Below the pieces are notes generated by a model that was not told the DNA's origin, searched no databases, and worked only from the letters and a program-made list of their open reading frames with translations. The translations under genes and the position numbers were made by a program. A stretch of DNA of 18,588 bases from Planctomycetes bacterium GWF2_50_10. GTDB lineage: Bacteria > Planctomycetota > Phycisphaerae > Sedimentisphaerales > GWF2-50-10. The stretch spans positions 5,472 through 24,059 of the forward strand of contig MHYB01000059.1 in the NCBI GenBank assembly GCA_001824635.1, read 5' to 3'. Numbering within the stretch: position 1 is the stretch's first letter; every line of letters starts with the position of its first letter. Shown here in pieces: positions 16,026 to 18,588 of the stretch.

Positions 16026-16811
16026 CTACATGCCTTTAGATACGATATAAATCTCAACTCGTCTGTTCTTGACGTTGCCCTTTTTATTGGGTGCGTTTGG
16101 CGCCAGCGGACGATACTCGCTAAAGCCTCTTTCGCTCAGACGTTCAGGCGTCACGCCGAATTCGATAAGCGTATTGACAACCGATATCGCCCTGTGTGCC
16201 GAAAGATGCCAGTTGGTCGGATGTGCCGCCTTTGTCTCAGGCCTGGATATCCTCAGGTCGTCTGTGTGACCCGCCACGATTGCGTCATAATTCGCGCCTT
16301 CTTCGCTGTTAAGTATCTTCACCAGAGCCTTAAGCCCTTGGGCCGCCTGCGGATCAACCTTGTCCGAGCCTGGCGTAAACAGCAGGTCGCTCTTGAACTT
16401 CACGATGCCGCTGTTGGGATCGTATTCGATAAGGTCTGGATACTGTGCCGCAAGATCCGACAGCATTGAATTAAGTTCCGCCGGCAGTGCCTGGCCGCCG
16501 CGAAGCAGCTTGCCCTGCAATTGTGCGATGAGCTGATTCTTCTGCTCGATAGCCTGTTCCAGTGCCGCAACCTGCTGCTTCAAAGCATCAAGCTCGGTAC
16601 CGCCGCGGCTCTGTGCCTCTGCCAATTGCTGGCGAAGCTGATCGAGCTGGAGTCTTGCAGTATTGGCCTCAGCTTCAAGCTGGGCGATACGGTCCTGCTG
16701 GACACGGTTCTGCGTCTGAAGATCTTTGTACTTCTGTGCAGGTACGCATCCGTTCGCCATTAAAAAAGCGAACGATACGACCACGATAGAGACAACTGTA
16801 CTGATTCGCAT
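16026..16811 (-). CDS. OmpA-domain lipoprotein with coiled-coil stalk
   Basis: This 261-residue protein has a hydrophobic signal (about 5-18) ending in M-A-N-G-C, with Cys22 the likely lipidated residue; the lipobox is imperfect because -3 is Ala instead of Leu. Residues about 26-104 are a Gln/Leu-rich coiled coil. The C-terminal OmpA-like domain (about 135-256) carries LLFTPGSD (143-150), GHTDD (181-185), NWHLSAHRA (200-208) and NRRVEIYI (249-256), which contain the Asp and Arg used to bind diaminopimelate in peptidoglycan. The NW-x-LS-x-x-RA form resembles MotB, but there is no inner-membrane anchor or plug. I infer an outer-membrane lipoprotein tethered to the cell wall. The start at 16811 has AAAGGA 5 nt upstream; the upstream in-frame start at 16886 would add 25 residues before the signal and is less likely. 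Confidence 0.86.
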   Translation of the reverse strand: MRISTVVSIVVVSFAFLMANGCVPAQKYKDLQTQNRVQQDRIAQLEAEANTARLQLDQLRQQLAEAQSRGGTELDALKQQVAALEQAIEQKNQLIAQLQGKLLRGGQALPAELNSMLSDLAAQYPDLIEYDPNSGIVKFKSDLLFTPGSDKVDPQAAQGLKALVKILNSEEGANYDAIVAGHTDDLRISRPETKAAHPTNWHLSAHRAISVVNTLIEFGVTPERLSERGFSEYRPLAPNAPNKKGNVKNRRVEIYIVSKGM

Positions 16812-16847
16812 ATCAATCCTTTCTATTTTGCTTTTAAAAATCCGTTC

Positions 16848-16870
16848 TGCCGATTTATAAACTATCGGCA
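16848..16870. promoter_or_regulatory. Inverted repeat upstream of the OmpA-domain gene
   Basis: TGCCGAT (16848-16854) and ATCGGCA (16864-16870) form a perfect 7-bp inverted repeat with a 9-nt A/T-rich spacer containing TTATAA. It lies 36 nt before the ATG at 16811. It could be an operator overlapping a promoter, or a leader hairpin. On the minus strand a run of five T follows after 7 nt, too far for a standard terminator. Confidence 0.4.
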
Positions 16871-16932
16871 AAAGCAGTGTTTGCAAATCAAATTTTATTT
16901 ATAGCCTCTCTAAGGCTCACGTAATTGCTTGG

Positions 16933-17838
16933 TTACTTTTTCGATCCCATCGCCATGCCGGCCACCATAACGATGATCGCGACCACCGCGGCACCGCCAA
17001 CGATGTACCAGATGATATCCTGAACCGACATCGCTATCGTCGGCACCGTGCCGACCGTCGCACCGGCCATCACGATCAGGCAGTAGATCGCCGCAAACAG
17101 CGGCACAAACATCGCGATACCCATCGCATTGCTCGCCGTATCCGCTTCCGGCTCCATGTATGCCGTCACCATTGTCGCCGTCGTTACCGTCCCTTCGGGT
17201 TCCGCGAATATCTGCTCCGCTTCCGCCGCCACCGCAACAGGCCCCTGGGGCGTTCCCGACCCAGCCGGCGAAACATCCGGCGATGCCGGCAGATCCGCGC
17301 CAGGATATATCTCGTCAAGAACTCCGCCCAGCGAAGTGTCATCCGCCTGCAGCGAAAGGTCCAGCAGTCCCGAACCCGACCCGAAGCTGTCGAGATTCAC
17401 GTCATTTTCGATCTTCTCAAGAGAAGGCTCTGCGCCAGGCCCGGAAGCCGCCGGCATCGCCGTCTTGCCCATTGTGTCGTCTGTGATCTTGAACTCGGCA
17501 CTGTCCGCATCGCCGAGAATATCCACACCTTTGCCCGTCAGCTGCGTATCTTCCGCCGAAAGATCGAATTCATCCGACCCCAGGTCGAATATCGGAGAAG
17601 CAGGCGCCGCCGGTGTCAGTGCAGGCATCGTGCTGTCGTCTAGCGGCGTAAGCCCTATACTTGAGCCTTCCGGCATATCCGGCCCAGCCATCGCGTCCAC
17701 CTGCGAAGCCGGCACAACCGGCCCCTTGGCATCGGTAAACTGCCGAAGTTTGCCTTCTTTGATCAGTTTTTCAACATCCGCTGTGCTCTTGCCGAGTTTG
17801 TCGGCCGCTTGTTGAAGCGAATAATACTTGTCAGCCAT
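16933..17838 (-). CDS. Helix-turn-helix protein with acidic linker and two C-terminal membrane helices
   Basis: I do not know the function of this 301-residue protein. Residues about 5-35 (YYSLQQAADKLGKSTADVEK and on) match a MerR/excisionase-type helix-turn-helix in which a short winged segment (residues 36-50) may complete the domain. A long disordered linker (about 52-235) is rich in Asp, Glu, Pro, Ser and Gly and contains a conserved-looking block at 156-177: SGLLDLSLQADDTSLG followed by GVLDEI. Two hydrophobic helices end the chain (about 241-263 and 274-297), followed by GSKK. I have the impression that such HTH/acidic/TM proteins recur in planctomycetes, but I cannot verify this here. 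It could be a membrane-held DNA-binding regulator, or the HTH could bind a protein instead. AGGA lies 7 nt before the ATG. Confidence 0.6.
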   Translation of the reverse strand: MADKYYSLQQAADKLGKSTADVEKLIKEGKLRQFTDAKGPVVPASQVDAMAGPDMPEGSSIGLTPLDDSTMPALTPAAPASPIFDLGSDEFDLSAEDTQLTGKGVDILGDADSAEFKITDDTMGKTAMPAASGPGAEPSLEKIENDVNLDSFGSGSGLLDLSLQADDTSLGGVLDEIYPGADLPASPDVSPAGSGTPQGPVAVAAEAEQIFAEPEGTVTTATMVTAYMEPEADTASNAMGIAMFVPLFAAIYCLIVMAGATVGTVPTIAMSVQDIIWYIVGGAAVVAIIVMVAGMAMGSKK

Positions 17839-17878
17839 AGGATTTTCCTAAAATATGAATTATTATTCCAAACTACCG

Positions 17879-17907
17879 AATATAAACTTATAACTTAAAT
17901 TACTCAA
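17879..17907 (-). promoter_or_regulatory. Candidate sigma70-type promoter for the HTH/membrane protein gene
   Basis: On the minus strand TTGAGT (17902-17907, 4 of 6 to consensus) and TATATT (17879-17884, 5 of 6) are separated by exactly 17 nt. The predicted start of transcription is about 35 nt before the ATG. The -35 overlaps the stop codon of the upstream gene. Confidence 0.5.
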
Positions 17908-18323
17908 AGATTCACGTCTTTAGGCTTGTTAGGTTCCAACACCTTTGACTGATCAATATCCTTTGCACCGGGTTGTAAAAGCTGCTCAACCACACGCTTT
18001 ACCTCATCTGGCTTAGGCTGGCCCGTATTGAACTCATCCAGCAGCCGGTCATACCTGTAGCTTCTGGCCGCTATAAGCCGAAGCTTATTATACGCCGCGG
18101 AACGCGAATTGATCTCATATACCCAGATTGTCTGCGTCTTGCGGTCTATCATCGCCAGGCCGTACCCGTCGCGGGCCGTTTGCAATGGTATCACGGAAAT
18201 ATCATCCGATGGCTGTTCTGGAGCCGCCGCAAATGAATTGTCAACGTGTCCGGGGGCAAAAAGCATCGCGCCTCCAGCCGCCAGTATCGATATGAACAGC
18301 AGAACCTGAGTTTTTGATTTCAT
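17904..18323 (-). CDS. Small secreted protein of unknown function
   Basis: This 139-residue protein has a cleavable-type signal: a basic start, a hydrophobic core at about 7-24 and an AAA-P site near residue 34. The mature part is about 105 residues and contains a compact segment at about 52-100, DGYGLAMIDRKTQTIWVYEI then NKLRLIAARSYRYDRLLDEFNT, that looks like one alpha/beta domain with two strands and a helix; the rest is charged and Pro/Lys-rich. I associate the combination of an I-W-V-Y-E strand and an AARS-x-x-YDR-x-L helix with conserved small exported proteins of Phycisphaerae-type genomes, but I cannot name a family. No catalytic motif is visible. Its promoter is among the clearest in the window. 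Its ribosome binding site is weak: TAAGG lies about 17 nt before the ATG. Confidence 0.7.
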   Translation of the reverse strand: MKSKTQVLLFISILAAGGAMLFAPGHVDNSFAAAPEQPSDDISVIPLQTARDGYGLAMIDRKTQTIWVYEINSRSAAYNKLRLIAARSYRYDRLLDEFNTGQPKPDEVKRVVEQLLQPGAKDIDQSKVLEPNKPKDVNL

Positions 18324-18355
18324 AACTATAATTACATAAACCTTAGAATGTACTG

Positions 18356-18383
18356 ATTATAAGGATGCGCAAAAAGTTTGCAA
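18356..18383 (-). promoter_or_regulatory. Sigma70-type promoter for the small secreted protein gene
   Basis: On the minus strand TTGCAA (18378-18383, 5 of 6) and a perfect TATAAT (18356-18361) are separated by 16 nt. The start of transcription would be about 25 nt before the ATG at 18323. A short inverted repeat abuts the -35. Confidence 0.65.
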
Positions 18384-18398
18384 GTGTTTAAGAACACT
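18383..18398. promoter_or_regulatory. Inverted repeat abutting the -35 element
   Basis: AGTGTT (18383-18388) and AACACT (18393-18398) form a perfect 6-bp inverted repeat with a TAAG spacer and overlap the -35 hexamer by one base. This placement suits an operator for a dimeric regulator. A 6-bp repeat could also arise by chance in A/T-rich DNA. Confidence 0.35.
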
Positions 18399-18430
18399 CA
18401 AATTAACAATAAAATGTCCCAATCCCGTGG

Positions 18431-18455
18431 CACGGTCTAGCGCAGCTAGGCCGTG
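18431..18455. repeat. Palindrome, 11-bp stem, in the right-edge repeat cluster
   Basis: CACGGTCTAGC (18431-18441) pairs with GCTAGGCCGTG (18445-18455) around a GCA loop; ten pairs are Watson-Crick and one is a T-G pair. It lies upstream of the small secreted protein gene and no reading frame covers it. It is the first of three palindromes within about 160 bp. Confidence 0.75.
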
Positions 18456-18487
18456 TTTCCCTCCCTCGATCTGCACTCCCCATCTAA

Positions 18488-18588
18488 AGCCCCGGCAGGG
18501 GCGTAAGGGTAGCCCATAGCGCAAGCTATGGGAATATTAACGCAAACCCCACCAACCCTCTCTTTTTGAGCCCCGGACGGGGCGAAAG
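18488..18588. repeat. REP-like repeat region: two copies of a 20-bp GC-rich unit plus a hairpin
   Basis: The unit AGCCCCGGCAGGGGCGTAAG (18488-18507) recurs as AGCCCCGGACGGGGCGAAAG (18569-18588), with 17 of 20 bases the same; each is itself a CCCC/GGGG palindrome. The first copy is followed by a perfect 8-bp hairpin, CCCATAGC (18513-18520) with GCTATGGG (18525-18532), around a GCAA tetraloop. The second copy runs into the window edge. The arrangement resembles repetitive extragenic palindromes that TnpA-REP transposases spread. The 265 nt from 18324 to the edge otherwise hold only the promoter and palindromes described above; no gene is visible. Confidence 0.6.

Noticed and set aside
16026..16811. 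Calling the OmpA-domain protein MotB
   Set aside because: The peptidoglycan-binding motif resembles MotB, but the N-terminus is a lipoprotein signal and coiled coil with no proton-channel helix, and no motA is adjacent.
1..18588. tRNA, rRNA, CRISPR array, insertion sequence or prophage genes
   Set aside because: No cloverleaf, no regularly spaced direct repeats, and no transposase, integrase or phage-type protein was seen.

Overview
Organism. Base composition is near 50% GC, ribosome binding sites are clear (AGGAG, AAGGG and similar), and nearly every gene has a recognisable bacterial family. Three features together suggest the phylum Planctomycetota, probably a Phycisphaerae-like lineage: a short secreted protein and a helix-turn-helix/acidic-linker/two-TM protein of types I associate with planctomycetes, and a pilMNO-(P-like)-BTC cluster ending in two pseudopilins. 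This placement is inference from gene content, not a phylogenetic result.

Layout, left to right. (1) Plus strand, 1-3946: the last six codons of a probable pyrH, then frr (ribosome recycling factor), then a 1054-residue membrane-anchored AsmA/TamB-like protein closed by a rho-independent terminator. (2) Plus strand, 4002-5318: hflX, a ribosome-associated GTPase with a TTG start. (3) Minus strand, 5323-6975: an ArnT/PMT-type polytopic glycosyltransferase, tail-to-tail with hflX and possibly with its own promoter. (4) Minus strand, 7099-15220: one tightly packed operon of nine genes, read right to left: pilM, pilN, pilO, a GspC/PilP-like anchored protein, pilB, pilT, pilC and two prepilin-like proteins (PilV/GspI-like and PilW/GspJ-like). 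Gaps are 8-27 nt. The pilM leader carries a terminator-like hairpin. (5) Minus strand, 15487-18323: ndk, an OmpA-domain lipoprotein with its own terminator, the HTH/acidic/two-TM protein, and a small secreted protein behind a good sigma70-like promoter. (6) Right edge, 18420-18588: non-coding DNA with a cluster of palindromes and two copies of a 20-bp GC-rich repeat resembling REP-type elements.

How the genes work together. The central block encodes most of the inner-membrane and cytoplasmic part of a type IV pilus or pilus-like machine: assembly ATPase (PilB), retraction ATPase (PilT), platform (PilC), the PilM-PilN-PilO alignment complex with a possible GspC/PilP-like fourth member, and two minor pilins. 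The secretin, prepilin peptidase and an obvious major pilin are not in the window. The left block is translation housekeeping plus an envelope lipid-transport-like protein. The right block is envelope-related (a lipoprotein with a predicted peptidoglycan-binding domain) plus two lineage-type proteins of unknown function.

Limits. Much of the window is ordinary conserved machinery. The parts least explained by known families are the HTH-to-membrane protein, the small secreted protein, the GspC-like topology of the PilP-position protein, the hairpin in front of pilM, and the palindrome cluster at the right edge.
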